Positions 32,767 through 45,124 of a DNA stretch of 64,000 nt are shown here, one piece after another. The stretch is from Corynascus novoguineensis. Its lineage: Eukaryota; Ascomycota; Sordariomycetes; Sordariales; Chaetomiaceae. Position 1 is the stretch's first letter. Each line of letters opens with the position of its first letter. The notes under the pieces were generated by a model that was given only the letters and a program-made list of their open reading frames with translations, made no database searches and was not told the origin of the DNA. Where the stretch lies: positions 82,052 through 146,051 of the forward strand of contig MU857670.1 of NCBI GenBank assembly GCA_033296725.1, in the 5' to 3' direction. Position numbers and translations under genes: made by a program.

Positions 32767-35138
32767 TCACTTTTCGGGTTTACGGGTCTGGACCACTCCG
32801 CCCACTTTCTCACTGTCAGCGACGATGTCGTTGTCAGAGCCACCCCCCGACTTGTCGACTTTGGCATTGCCACTAGCATGTCGCGGCTTGCCGACGGCAT
32901 CGTGGGTGGCGTCCCACTCGGCCACCTCAGCGAGGGGGACCTTGATGAGCCTGTGGCTCTGGGCACCGTCTTCGAAGACGATGGCCTCCTGGCGGATGCG
33001 GTAGCCCCGGAACTTGGGGATGAGGTTGATCCAGAGATAGTAGTAGACGCCGCAACCGATGAGACTGGAGTTTTTATTAAGTTTCGCGTCAGCTCAGGTG
33101 CCGAGTTTGGTATAGGAGGGAAGATGGGAAAAGACGGAGAGAGAGGAGAAGGAAACTTACATGCCGATGCCCGTGACAATGTAGGTGGCGTACCAGAAGC
33201 TCACGTCGCCGGCGTACACGCCGCCAGCAGGCGGGTACCAGGGCATGACGAGGAGGTAGATGTAGACGAGCGTGTTGAAAACAATGACGATATCCCAGGC
33301 GCGGAACTGGGCCCGAGGCAGGCCGAGGCGGCGGCGGCGGTAGCGGACGATAAAGAGCCCCAGACTCAGCAGCACGTGGAAGACGGACGTCGGATAGACG
33401 TACAGGTCGTTGATGAAGTTGAAGGCGTCACCCGCGGGTGGCGCCAGGATCATGAGCACCGTCAGCGTGTACTTCAGCGTGTAAGGGCCCAGCGGGGTGC
33501 CGAAAGGTCGCGTCGAAGCCCAGAAACGCGGGAATGGGAGCACACCCTGACTGTTTCATCCCATATAGGATCAGTCATCATGGAAATAAAGAGGTGATAT
33601 GTTGGAAGAGCGGGACAGCGTTTAAAATAGGGGAAAGGGGACGGAGGGCCACCTACCGACCACACTCGCGGATCATGCGCGACGAACCCAGGAGGACGGC
33701 CAGGATATTGCCAAATGAGCTCAAGGCAATAAGGAAGTTGAGCCCCTTGACGGCGTTGCTGCGGCCAAAGACGCGCTCGAAGAAAAGGGCGGCGGCGATC
33801 TCCTTGGCCTCCGCCAGGTCGGCCTTGGGAATGGCGGCAAAGTATGCGATGTTGGCAAAGATGTACAAGACCGTCACGATAACGAGGGCGATGAAACCGT
33901 TTCGTCGGATCTGTTTGATAGGGTTCTATTTCAGTGTCAACACCTATTCGTATAGCCCAAGCAAGGTTATCAGGAGATGGGGGACAGCCCGAGAGCGGGA
34001 GCATACTTTGACCTCATTGACGACGTTGAAGGCGTTCTCATAACCGGCGTAAGAGAAGATGATGCGATAAAGGGCGTTGGTCAGGCCGTACGGTGTGGCC
34101 TGGCCCTCAAAGGCATTGCGAAAGTTGGCATGAGGCTCGGGGACGCGCGAGACGTTGCCGCCGAGGATAACCCAGCCGGTGATGGCGACAAAGATGAGTG
34201 TCAAGACCTTGACGATACCGATTGTGTTGGAGAACCAGTATGAGAAGCGCGTGTGAAAAGCGACAACTTTTGAACAACATAGGTTAACACTCATATGTGT
34301 GAAAGGGGTGCAGAGAGGGGGCAATTGGCGGCAGCAATGAAAAGGGAGTTAGCCATACTCAAGAACGCAACAGTGTAGCAGGCAATGGCAGTGCCCTTGA
34401 GCTGCCAATCAGTAGGAGCCTGGTTGCCGATTTGAAATAGATATTGTGCCATTACTATACACCACGTTAACCGAGCAGTCTAAACATACCGAACGTAGGT
34501 TTCGTTTTCTGTTCTAGGGCGCCCTACCGATGCAATTGCTGCTACTGAAAGACAGCACAACCGACAGGAAAGCAAAGGCGGTTGGGATGAGCCACTTGGG
34601 TCGCGGGTAGGCCTGCTCCAGATAGACAACCTCGGACCCGGACCGGTTCGGGAAGTAAGACGCGTATTCGAGGTAGACGCACAGGCTGGTCAAGGAGGTG
34701 AAAAACCCGAGGGTCCAGTAGATCATGGCCAGACCAACCGAACCCGTGCCTTTGAGAATGGCGGATGCTGCAAGTAGTATAAACCCCCCCGTATCAGTCA
34801 TCAGAAAAGGTATCAAGTCGAAAGCAGCAATGGCAGTCAAGGAGGTACTCACGCGTCGAGTAAACACCGGTGCCAATCATCTTGCTGACGTTGAGGAAGA
34901 TGATGGTCACGGCTCCCACGTCGTAGCCCAGAGGCGACTGGCGCTCGACGGGGGCGCCCGAAGCCTCCTGGTACGACTCGGGCGAGTCATTCCCGCCTTT
35001 CTCAAGAGTGTATTTGAGGCTTCCGTCGGTCACCTCAGCGCTATCATGCCGGTTGAGGGAGGAGGAGGCCCCATCATTTTGGCCCTCCAACGCCGAGTCG
35101 TCGCCGCTGCGGAAGGGCCGCCGCCAACTGAAGGGCAT
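32767..35138 (-). CDS. mup1: MUP1-type amino-acid (methionine) permease
   Basis: A 613-residue plasma-membrane transporter of the APC superfamily, LAT-like branch. Seven exons: 35138-34853, 34767-34528, 34454-34359, 34266-34007, 33925-33657, 33550-33161 and 33067-32767; every junction keeps the frame. A polar N-terminal tail of about 70 residues leads into LGYDVGAVTIIFLNVSKMIG and TGVYSTPSAILKGTGSVG, the unwound first-helix motif of this family. About 12 hydrophobic segments follow. The sequence resembles yeast high-affinity methionine permease Mup1/Mup3, though related fungal members carry other amino acids. It is the first gene of a group with a TauD-like oxygenase and another transporter, so it may import the substrate for that enzyme. 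Confidence 0.85.
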
Positions 35139-36574
35139 ATTGTGGGACGTCAGGGGAGACGAATGTGACGAGGTATTGACAAAGCTACACTATTGGGTCT
35201 CAGAAAGCGAAAGTTGTCAAGTACATTTAAAGGAGGAGGATCAACACTCAAACCGGGGGGGGTATGGTGTAGCAGACATTGAGCGCTATCTGGGGTACCA
35301 CATGGCCTTATTTATCCCAAACTTGGTACAGTTGGTAAGGTCTATCATCGTACAGGAAAAACATGTCTTTGGGATCTTGATCATGCGCCCCCACGGAATG
35401 GGATGGGTAGGGGGACTACCAAAGGCACCCGAGGTATTGGCCAAGGCGTCGTTCGTCTAAGGCGACTTAATGCAGTGGTCCTGGGATGCGAGAAAGGGAG
35501 GGAACGGGATTTTCCTTTTCGCTTAATGAGGTCAAGCCATTGGAAGATGTTGGGCCGTGGCATCTGGAGGTAGGGGGACTTTCTCGTTATCGAACGAGAT
35601 TTCATGGGGGGCCAAACCCGGGGATTGACAATCAGACGTCTGCAGTAGACTGAATTAACCTACAAGACTTGTTGGTATATTTGGCGGGATCCCACGCTCC
35701 AGCACAACACGGATTCGCAGCCTGACTACCAACTTGGGTAGGTTGTGGCACGGCAATGGTTGCTCATCGTCGACAAGGATAACGCCATCGGAGATTCGAG
35801 CCTATAAGTGGCAGGTATGGAAAAGCCGTGCTCGAACCCCGGCCATTCACGATACCGGTGATATGGGTATGCAGGCTATACAGGTACATGTACATAGAGA
35901 CTAGAGGTTATGTTTATAGCAAAGACAGCAGCGGTGGCTGCAAATGGTTCTTCTCGCCGTCTCGGGTAAGTGATTCGTCTTCCCCGTCTGTCGTCGCCAA
36001 GTTGAGTTTCGTCATTAGCTGTGTGATCGGCGCCATTGAGAACCCGGGGGTTCGTTATGTTAATGTTTGCGGAGCATGCAAGGTCGCATGACATGTGGTG
36101 GTTAGCTGATTGACGGTTTCGTGAACGGCTGTGGCAGGGAGGACGCGAGATAATGAATGGGGAGGGGCTGGGTTGACCAACGATTGTTAGTTAGTGCTCC
36201 ATCGTCCTGCACGGGCGTCACGGAAGCTCCCTAGTGCACCGTGCTTACCTAGGGTACCTAGGTAAATGGCTACCATGGGAGTTGAACTATTCACGAGTTC
36301 CCGGCCCGTTAAATGCAGTGGGCCTCGCCATATTGTTACATCAAGATGTGATTGCGTGCCCTGAATGCCTGGTGGCACCCGCAACCTCCCCTGTCTTTAA
36401 ACACTCAGAAGGGGCCAGTGAAGATGGTATATGATTGTGGCTTGATTTCGAATGGTCCCACATTGCGCAATTACTGACGGTTGTAGACACTGCTTAGAAA
36501 TCGACTACGGTCTGTCCAGTTCCATTTCCGGCAACTTTCCGTTTCAGGCAATTTTCAGTTTAAGAGTCAACTTT
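35139..36574. other. Promoter region of the permease
   Basis: 1.4 kb between the permease start and the 3' end of the dioxygenase gene, both on the minus strand. It contains a short palindrome, TTACCTAGG/CCTAGGTAA, near 36245-36265. No gene is visible. Confidence 0.4.
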
Positions 36575-38054
36575 CTAAGCCTTCGTGGACGGTGTGTTGT
36601 GCACGCCATTCCTGGCGTCGGACCGGATGTATGGCTCAAGTGGGAACACGCTGTTCTCGGGTTTGACCCCTTCATACACGCGGTCCCAACGGCCCTGAAG
36701 CGCCTCGGGCTTCTTCCACGCGTTCTCAGGATCGCGGAGCCAAAGGCGGACGAGATGACGCCTAGAAAAGATTCAATACTTAGATGACTCTCCCACGCTT
36801 GTGGGAGTCAGTTGCGGAAGCACTCACTGCTTTTCTGCGGAATCCTGGAATCCCGCCCGGGCGTGCAAGATGCTCAGATTGTTGGCGTACTGAATGTCTC
36901 CCTGGTGAAAGTCGAGAGAGGCGGCGTACTTCTCAGCTGTGTAGTGGATGGCGTCAAGAGCTTCGGCCTGGGCCTCGGTGATGGGCGGGATGTTAGACGA
37001 CCGGGGCAAGCCCCAGTAGCCCGTGAAGATGCGGCGAGCGTACTGGATGATCACCTTGACCGGGTCCGTCTCAGTTGCCGGTTGCAAATGTATCACGGGA
37101 ACCTCATTATACGGCCTCCCTTGCCTTCCGAATCTGAATATTATCATAATATTCTGTTCAGCTTCACCGTTCTAGTTTTGATATTGTTGCGTAGGGGATG
37201 CAGAGGGAGGAAGTATACGCACGTGTCAGCAATCCAAGGCTCTGAGAGTGTCCAGATCAGGTCCGGTCGCGTAGCTGCAAGCTCGTTGTAGACCTTCCAG
37301 AAGCTCGATAAATAACTCTGCCCGCCCTCGGCCGCCTCGCCGAGCGCAAAAAGGCCAATAACGTCCCCGATGTCAGTGTGGAAGACCTGTTTGTCGTTAG
37401 TCTCGGAGGGGGCACCGATTTCCTTGGCATCGAACTTCGGGCTCAGGTCCTTGATGTGAGCGAGCACAACATCGGCGGGCTTTCCTTCGTGCTCTGTGTC
37501 CTGGCGTCCGCGGATGGGAGCAACGTGAGCCGAGATGCCGGTGAAGATGATGATGTTCTCCTCGCGCGTGTACTTAGTCACCGGCACTCCTCTGACTACT
37601 TTGAAGCCGTGGCCGTGGTGGACCTCATGTGAGACTTCGCGCAGTGTCTTGTGCAGCTTCGGCAAGGGGAACGTCTCTTGGTCAATGAAGCCAAGCGGCT
37701 TGTTCAGGCCTTTTTCCATTAGTGAGTCTCGCTTCTTTTTCTGTATCTCTGCGTTTGTGATATGTATCATGACATACTTTTGAAGTGCCGCAGAGCAGAG
37801 TCTATCTCGACCAAGTCGTCTTCCGTCAGGCGGTAGTTCCAATCGTACGTCTCGGCGAGATTGTTGCCATCCCAGACCAGGCTTGATTCCAGCTGGCTGG
37901 GGAAGCCCGGAGGGAGAGTTTTGGTTAGGTTCTCGGTTTCCTGCCGCCGCTTCACTCGCTCAAGGTACTTGGCGTGGTCTGGGAGATACGCGATATCCGG
38001 CTGGCCCGGAGGACCTGAGGGCAGAATTGGCTGTTGGGTTGCGACGGTGGCCAT
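36575..38054 (-). CDS. TauD/TfdA-family Fe(II)/2-oxoglutarate dioxygenase
   Basis: A 418-residue non-heme iron oxygenase in four exons: 38054-37778, 37709-37223, 37133-36828 and 36761-36575. The iron-binding facial triad is visible as H203-T-D205 (VFHTDIGD) and a distal His, H345 in LSILHARAGF. The following RHLVRLWLRDPE supplies the Arg for 2-oxoglutarate. Family members hydroxylate taurine, other sulfonates or related small acids, releasing sulfite or opening catabolic routes; the substrate here is not known. I start at MATVATQQ rather than 12 codons upstream because it matches the family's N-terminal length better. It diverges from the MFS gene across a 2.3 kb intergenic region. Confidence 0.86.
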
Positions 38055-40345
38055 GTTGATCAAGGTTGCGACTTGCGAGCACCACAGCACTAGTAGCAGT
38101 GGTATACACTATCTGTGACTCTCGGAGAGACTCTGAGAAATTCTGGGGGAGTGCCTTAATATACTTGCACCCAGTGTAGCTGTCTAGTTCCGCTATGATT
38201 GTATCGAAGAATCACGCATCGTTGGAGAATGCAACCCAGAATGCAGTCGCAGAGCTGTGCAACGTTGTCTCGAGGTCATGCCATCGCGTGTTGCAGGGGA
38301 TAGATGCCGCAATGGCACACTCCTTTCTGCAGGGTGGGAGGCATAGTCATCACCAATTCTAATCTCTGCCGCATGTCGTTAGTTTTCCCAACGCATCAAC
38401 TCTCTTGCCAACCTGAAGTAATTATCGGCAGGTATGGCGTGACGGGTTGTCGCTGTCTCTTCTCCTCAATGCTCCTTAGACCACAATCCTGCCCCAAAAG
38501 GTCTCAAGAAAGAGAAAACGGAAGACAAGAAAAATAAAAAAGCGGAAGGTGATGATGTGTAGTAGTCCTTTGAGAAGATCTGAGTCGCCACTTGATTGAA
38601 TGTTCTGCATTTGCTGCAGCTCATAACCAAATCGTAGGTTTTAGCCTGTTGCTCGTTGACTAGAAAATCCGCCCTCTCGATATCAGACTCGAGCATGCTG
38701 ATAACAACTGGTAAGTGGTCGAATAAATGGCTAGGGGGGTGGGCTGGAATCTTGCCATGGCTTGACTACCCACAACTGTTCCCAGCCAAGTGTAATAAAT
38801 CGGGTCAATAACCGCCCGGTTTTATTGAGCTTCAGCTTTCAGTTGATACTGACTAGACCATGACGCGTACCACGGGGGCGCAGATGCTCTGGTATTTACC
38901 AGCAAAAGCTCAATGTGTCATAACCTGGATTAGCTTGAACTGAAAGTGAGGATAATCCCAACAAAGCTGTCTCGAGCAGTATTGAGTCTTGTTCACCAAA
39001 GATTTCAGATTCCTGCCCTCGCACCTCGCACACTGCTTATCACAATCACCGATAGGATGAAGCACAGGTCAAATCTTCACTGATCAGGCGCTTGCGGTGC
39101 ACGCAAGCAATTGGGAAAATGGGCAAAAAGTTCAAGTCGAGTTAGAGAGGGGCACTGCAATATAGCAAACTCTGAAGAACCTACGAGACTCTCAGATACA
39201 ACCAGATGTTGCATGAGAGTGACCGGTGACACGGATCGAGCCAGCCTCGCTTTACAGTCAGTCGTTCAGTGAGCCAAATAATCCGTACAAGAGTGAATAT
39301 TTGATTTAGAAGAGATAGGTATATGTACCAAGGCCGTGCAGTGCCTATGTATTGTATGAAAGCCCGTACTGCCTCGAAGCGCTAAATTAATTGCTTCATT
39401 CTCATGTCGATTTCGGATTGATTGCAACACTCTCTACACCCCTTCGTAATCTCCTCATCATGAGTACGCTGGTATCGCTTTCTTCTCTAGCGCCTCCGCG
39501 AAGATCATGGTCAACTGGCGAGTATAGAAAATAGGACCAGCGAATGCAGAACAACGTGGAAACACCGCTGATTCCTTGATAGTCCTGAAATCGGTTTAAC
39601 GCTACATATTGCAATGCCCGCTGAATTGTACCGTCTATGAACAAGAAATGAAAATTAAGAGGCGGCCTAGGGAGTCATCTTGCCGGAGAGAGAAAGGAAA
39701 GACGAGACGGATGAGTGGCGGGAGACGAAGCTTCGAGAAAGCCACACATTATGAAGATGAACAGCGAACTGAGTACTCGGTGCGAGTCTATCTACTAACC
39801 TGCATATTTGTCTAGTTTATGTAGCTACCTGGCTGCCTTCAAGTACATACTTAACCTAGATCTAGGTGCTTCATATCCTGGTTGGCTGAGTGCATGGGGC
39901 CAATTACACACCGGGGACATGTAACTGCTCACCGCCCGTGTATCTTGGGACAGGGCTGCACATAACAGTTCATGCATGTCTGAGCTGCAGTGATCCGATG
40001 ACGGAGTGATACTCACATGTAACTAAGTACACGTGTAAGCGCTGGAAAAGTGGTGCCTTCCGGGTTGGACTGCAAGACAAGTCCCGCGTGTGCCCCTGTC
40101 CCGCAGCGAATTACATAACTTAATTCAGTTTATCATTAACTAAGTTACTTAAGTAGAAGTCCCTATTAAATTCTCGAACGCCTAGTCGTGTACTTTACTC
40201 TTCATGTCATAGATTACAGTCAGCAAAATTATTCCGCACCGCCCCAACTATCGCTGTGAATAATTAGCACTGCACACCGACACATTACACGCAGTCAACC
40301 AACCTTACTATCGTTATAGTACCAGACAACTTTGAAGCTGGAACA
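38055..40345. other. Divergent intergenic region between dioxygenase and MFS genes
   Basis: 2.3 kb, AT-richer than the flanking coding sequence. It holds both promoters and no gene I can support. Direct GTGAC/ACATGTAACT-like motifs recur near 39920-40030 but were not assigned. Confidence 0.4.
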
Positions 40346-41656
40346 ATGGCTCCCGGCTCGATTAACAACACTGCGGTTCAGGGTCATCCCGGAGATGGCG
40401 CCCTCGACTCGCGGTTATCCGAGGCAGACTCCTCGTCGACGACGGCGATACGTGATGGCGGCTATGGCTGGGTCGTCGTGTTTGCCTGCTTCGTGCAGAC
40501 GTTTTGGGTGAACGGGTGGACAGGCTCCTGGGGCATTCTGCAGGCGGCACTCCTCAAGAGCAGCATGCGCGACGTGCCGGCGAGCACCCTATCATTTGTC
40601 GGGTCGTTAGGCCTCTCGCTGACCGTGGCCCTGGGCCTGGCGTGTGTCTGGCTTGCCGGTGTCATTGGGGCGCGATGGAGTAGCTTGGTCGGTGTCGTAT
40701 TGTTCGGTGCCAGCGCCCTTGTCGGCAGCTTCACCGTCGCCAACATCGCCGGCTTGTTCGTCTCGGGCGCCCTGTACGGCCTAGGCGGGAGCCTCATGTA
40801 TACAATGTCCAACAGTCTGCCTGTTCAGTGGTTCGACCACCGCCTTGGGACCGCCAACGGCGTCGTCAAGCTCGGCGGGGGTATCGGCGCCACCGTCATG
40901 GCCCTCCTCGTCCAGCTGCTCATCGACCGGGTCGGCATCTCGTGGACCTTCCGTGCCATGGCCCTGGCCTCCCTTGTCAGCGGTGTCCCCGCCGCTCTGC
41001 TAATCAAGGAGCGCGTGCCACCCTCGTCCTCATCGGCCATCAAGCTGTCGCTCCTCGGCGACCCGACCTACCTGCTCCTCTTCGTCGCTGGGTTCATCGG
41101 CATCTTTGCGCTTTATATCCCCTCCTTCTTCCTGCCCACCGTTGCCACCTCGATTGGACTTTCGCCCTCAACTGCCGCCGCTGTCATGGCCTGCTACAAC
41201 GCGTGTATGGCCCTGGGCCGCCTTGCCTCGGGTATCGCCTGCGACCGGCTCGGATCCACCAACATGCTGCTCCTGACCATGGCCCTCAATGCCATCACCA
41301 TGTTGGCCATCTGGTCCGTCGCCTCCACCCTGGCCGTGCTCGTCGCCTTTGCCGCCCTCAACGGCGTCGCCAACGGTGCCTTTTTCGTCACCATGCCCAC
41401 CTCTATCGGAAAGCTGCTCGGCCCGCGCGCCGCCCCTGGCGGTATCGGCATCGCCGTCACGGGGTGGAGTGTCGGCGACCTGCTGGGGAACCCCATTGCC
41501 GGCTTCCTGATCGCCGCCGCCCACGCTGACCGTGCCAGTTCCATTGTGCCTTACCGGCCTGCCATTTTCTACGCTGGCGGCACCGCCGCCGCTTCGGCAG
41601 TCTTTGTGCTGGTAGCGCGCCTGAGGATGGATGCCAACCTTGCCAGGAAACTGTAA
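40346..41656 (+). CDS. MFS transporter, monocarboxylate (MCT/MCH) type
   Basis: A 436-residue intronless major-facilitator protein. The signature DGGYGWVVV (residues 37-45) at the start of the first helix is diagnostic of the SLC16/MCH family, which in fungi includes Mch5 and transporters in secondary-metabolite clusters. Twelve hydrophobic segments are visible, with a central polar break around KERVPPSSSSAIK. Motif-A-like residues occur in GRLASGIACDRLGSTN between helices 8 and 9. It faces away from the TauD-like gene. Its cargo could be an organic acid or the product of the neighbouring oxygenases, but that is inference. Confidence 0.87.
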   Translation: MAPGSINNTAVQGHPGDGALDSRLSEADSSSTTAIRDGGYGWVVVFACFVQTFWVNGWTGSWGILQAALLKSSMRDVPASTLSFVGSLGLSLTVALGLACVWLAGVIGARWSSLVGVVLFGASALVGSFTVANIAGLFVSGALYGLGGSLMYTMSNSLPVQWFDHRLGTANGVVKLGGGIGATVMALLVQLLIDRVGISWTFRAMALASLVSGVPAALLIKERVPPSSSSAIKLSLLGDPTYLLLFVAGFIGIFALYIPSFFLPTVATSIGLSPSTAAAVMACYNACMALGRLASGIACDRLGSTNMLLLTMALNAITMLAIWSVASTLAVLVAFAALNGVANGAFFVTMPTSIGKLLGPRAAPGGIGIAVTGWSVGDLLGNPIAGFLIAAAHADRASSIVPYRPAIFYAGGTAAASAVFVLVARLRMDANLARKL

Positions 41657-44600
41657 TTATTGGATTTCCTACTGAGGTATAGACCTACTGCGCTCCGTTA
41701 GGGCTGCTAAGCGCAAATATCTCCCGGTGGCTTCACTGCCATAACTCAGTCTTTCTCCTCATACAGAAACCGCGACCTCCAAGAGGGTATCAACTCGGAA
41801 TTGGCCTCGGGGGCGTCAGAAGCATGCGCATCCTGGCCAATCCCGTTTACCAAGGTACCAAGTCTGCAGATGATCTCGTCCTAGCATTAGGTCTAGTCAA
41901 TGCAGACTGCACTCAGCACACATCGAGCCCTGTTTCGGCAGCGTAATATTCTAGGATGGGTGTTTAAATGGGAATGGGTGTTTAATGGCGAGGAGGGCGA
42001 GTCTGGGAAGTGATTCTCGACACACAAAGTCAGCTTGCATAATTATCGTTTCTAACCTAACTATGTACATTCAGTTCTGCTGTCAGCGTGTTAAGAAGCG
42101 ACAGTAAACGGCAAGCCAAGCCGCCACAAGGTAGCGGGCTGCAGGCTTTCAGGTCCAACCGTGGTCGCAACCGTGGTCGCAACCGTGGTCGCAACCACGG
42201 AAGGCCAGGCCTCCCGCGAATCGTAATGGCAGCCACGAAACCCACAGCCCGCTCAACCATCAAATTGATGAGTGGAAAACAGGGGCCTGCAGCCGAGAAC
42301 TGTGCCAAGAGCGGCGGGGACCTCTTCCGACTCGGCGTGCACGCACGACTTGAAGACAGCCAGGGTGAACGACACCGAGCCAGAGCACAGTACATATTGA
42401 GATTCATGGCGTGGCCAGCGATATGATGATGCCCAGGCATGATCGGCCGAAGCGATCACCTCTACCTCACCACTAGAAGACCGACACCCACCAATACGAA
42501 CCGGCCAGGCAATCGAGGGCTGCAAACAGCGTGAGTAATACATAATGCCTACTACCGTACACATCCTCCCAGAGCAGCAGATATGCCGACATCAGATATA
42601 CAAAACAAACGGTAACTACTGGTTGTTGCCGGGTAGGTAATCCTATGGTAGGGTACTTGGTTTTAAACAACCCCGTATCAAATCAACTATATCTGGTCAG
42701 CATTTCAACGTAACTATGTATGTATGTAGTTAATGCAAGTTTCCAATGATTAGTCGGAGTGCAAATCTCCGAGTGCCTCCTACCACCTAGTACTTTAGTA
42801 CCTTTTTAACGAAAAGTTGATAGTTGACGCAAGCTCCATGCTTTGGCTCCTCCCACTCCACAACTGCCTGAGTCTTCTCCCACGTTATGTGAATTACTAT
42901 TGCCTAATTGCTGCCAAGATATAGCTCATAGGAACCAGGGCAGGTCGTTCACAATCCAGTAGAGGAGAAAAACCAACATGTATGCAAGGGACTTGGTAGT
43001 GGGGCTAGACAGGTCGACGAACAATCGTGACTGGGCCATATGCCTACCGTACATACTTCCAGATTTGGTAGTCAATTGACGTCGATAGCCTGAGTCGTGT
43101 TCTGCCCGTGTTGTATCCAGATTCTCCCGGCTTGGGGGCGGTCGGAGCTTAGTAGTATCGACACGCATTGTAACCCGTGCTGACCACCTACAGGGGTTTA
43201 ATAGTGGTGGTTGTTTCACCCTATGTGCTTTCTTTTTTGAGTTCGAGAGATACTATGGCACGGACAGTGATATGTTCGTGTAGCTTGCCCCGTGCCAGTG
43301 GCCCCAGTTGACCCCTCGCTTCTTCTTGCATCGGCAACCGGTTCGCTAGCCATGTAGGATTCTGTACTGCATATCTGTGTGCGTGAAGGATGCCGTCGTC
43401 TCAGCTCGCTCACCTTGTTGCCGCAGCAAGAAAACTGTCGCTGATCATCGGCAAGCCGCTGGTCTGGTCAGCCTGACCACGCATCTTTGAACAAGCAAAG
43501 ATCAGTGAATGGAACCCTACCCACGAGGAGAGGGAACTGCCCTCGAATCAGCAAATCAGAGTTCAAGGTTCGCCCTCATGATCCGCCGTCGCGGCGCCTT
43601 TGGCTGTCGGTATTCGCCCTGCTTTTTGGTGATAATCAAGACGCAGAGAGAACCACGAGCTCGACACAGAGTGCTGTTTATTCACTCTACCGATCATTTG
43701 CATAACCTTTCTGCGTCCGATCTATCACCCTACCATGGATCGTTCCTTAACGGCTTGGCAGAAGAGCATTTCTGAAAACAGTAAACAAAACAAGCAGTTG
43801 ATATTCCCTCTTTTTGGGGGCCACCCAAATTCCTACTCTGACTGCCAAGAAACCATAGGCGTCTCGAGGACCGAATCATATTCTATCAAAGATGTAGCTT
43901 TGATCCCCAGACTGCAGCGCAGATGCGGCCAAGGAATCCCTCGGGGGGCGTAAGCCTGATCGCTAAGGGTATTTCCCCTTCCATAGTAGGATTATCACCC
44001 CACGAGAACATCCGCCGTCTCGATAACATTCTGCAAGACGGCAGGGCTATACGTGCAGGTCATGATCGCGGAGAACTACCCGCGAGCGCTTCCGTGCGGG
44101 CCGTGCCAGGATATGAGGCTATATCCTCGTATATAAAGTCCGAAACAGCCAACCGGAGACGAATCCGTATACCAAGACGAAGACTTGTTTATTCCGGATA
44201 CGGTGATTAGCACGACCTTAGGACATCGTTACTGGTAGCTTAGGTAGTCAGACAGTAATCTGCGGGTCACACTTTTGTGTCAAAAACAGCCAAACCTCCA
44301 AAGGCAGGTCAACATGTTTCTAGATACCAGGTACCTAATACTTAGATCATGAGTTTCGCTCCTCTAGATGGCGGGAAAACAAGTTATCAAATGGATTTAA
44401 TATGAGAGACGGCAAACTAGGTCAATGTACCTTCATATAGGCAGCTAATTCTTGGTAGAGGATTCATCCATCCTTATTAACAGCCTGACCCTTTTCAGGT
44501 GATCGTGTGTCATTGTGTAACTGCCTACAAGCTCTACGCAATTACGTTACGCCTTTGTCGAGGCTTCCTGCCGTGATAAGCGGCAACCATTGATCAATAT

Positions 44601-45124
44601 ACCTGGGAACGTGCCAATACGAGGTACCTTAGGTATACATTGGGGAGAAACTCAGGGGTGAAGCGCTAGTTGTACAAAGACAACAACGATCCTCCGACTT
44701 CAATATAGACGCCAGACAAGAATCACGCCTTGGTTCATCACACTTACCTCACATCTGACTGCATTCCACCTTGTCTTCCGGCCACCCCCAACTTCACCCG
44801 CCCGCTCATGCGCCTATGCAGGATGATGTTCACACCATCCAATTCGCAGAACTGAATATCCATTCCTGATGGTTTTGTATCAATTTGTCATGTTGTAACT
44901 ACATGGCCGAGTTCAGGACGAGAGCATTCGTGGTCTGCCTATGCGAAGTGGCTTCTTTCGAATATAAAAAGGCCATCATCCGCTCGTACTTTCCCTCAAC
45001 TTCTTCTGACACAGATAACAGCAAACCCAGCTTCTTTCTAGCAAAGCCGGTTCTCACTCTGAGCTCGAAGAATAACTTCTTGCACTTGGCCTGTTCAAAC
45101 AAACCCTGGACTACCAACTTCATC
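41657..45124. other. Long AT-rich intergenic region
   Basis: 3.5 kb with no convincing gene. It contains a perfect 12-bp tandem repeat at 42159-42194 and AT-rich tracts near 42700. Scattered short frames at 43487-44210 have no protein-like character. The final 250 bases form the promoter and 5' UTR of the 2OG oxygenase. Confidence 0.45.
42159..42194 (+). repeat. Tandem repeat, three copies of a 12-bp unit
   Basis: Three identical units of CCGTGGTCGCAA lie end to end, followed by CCACGG. The surrounding sequence shows no convincing coding potential. Confidence 0.9.

Noticed and set aside
35831..35850. T-arm-like GGGGTTCGAGC on the minus strand
   Set aside because: No matching T stem, D arm or acceptor stem around it, so not a tRNA.
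36245..36265. Palindrome TTACCTAGG-GTA-CCTAGGTAA
   Set aside because: CCTAGGTA-type palindromes recur in this window's AT-rich spacers (about 39850, 44330, 44620), so this looks like background.
43487..44210. Series of short plus-strand frames
   Set aside because: No conserved motif, and frames do not join through plausible introns.
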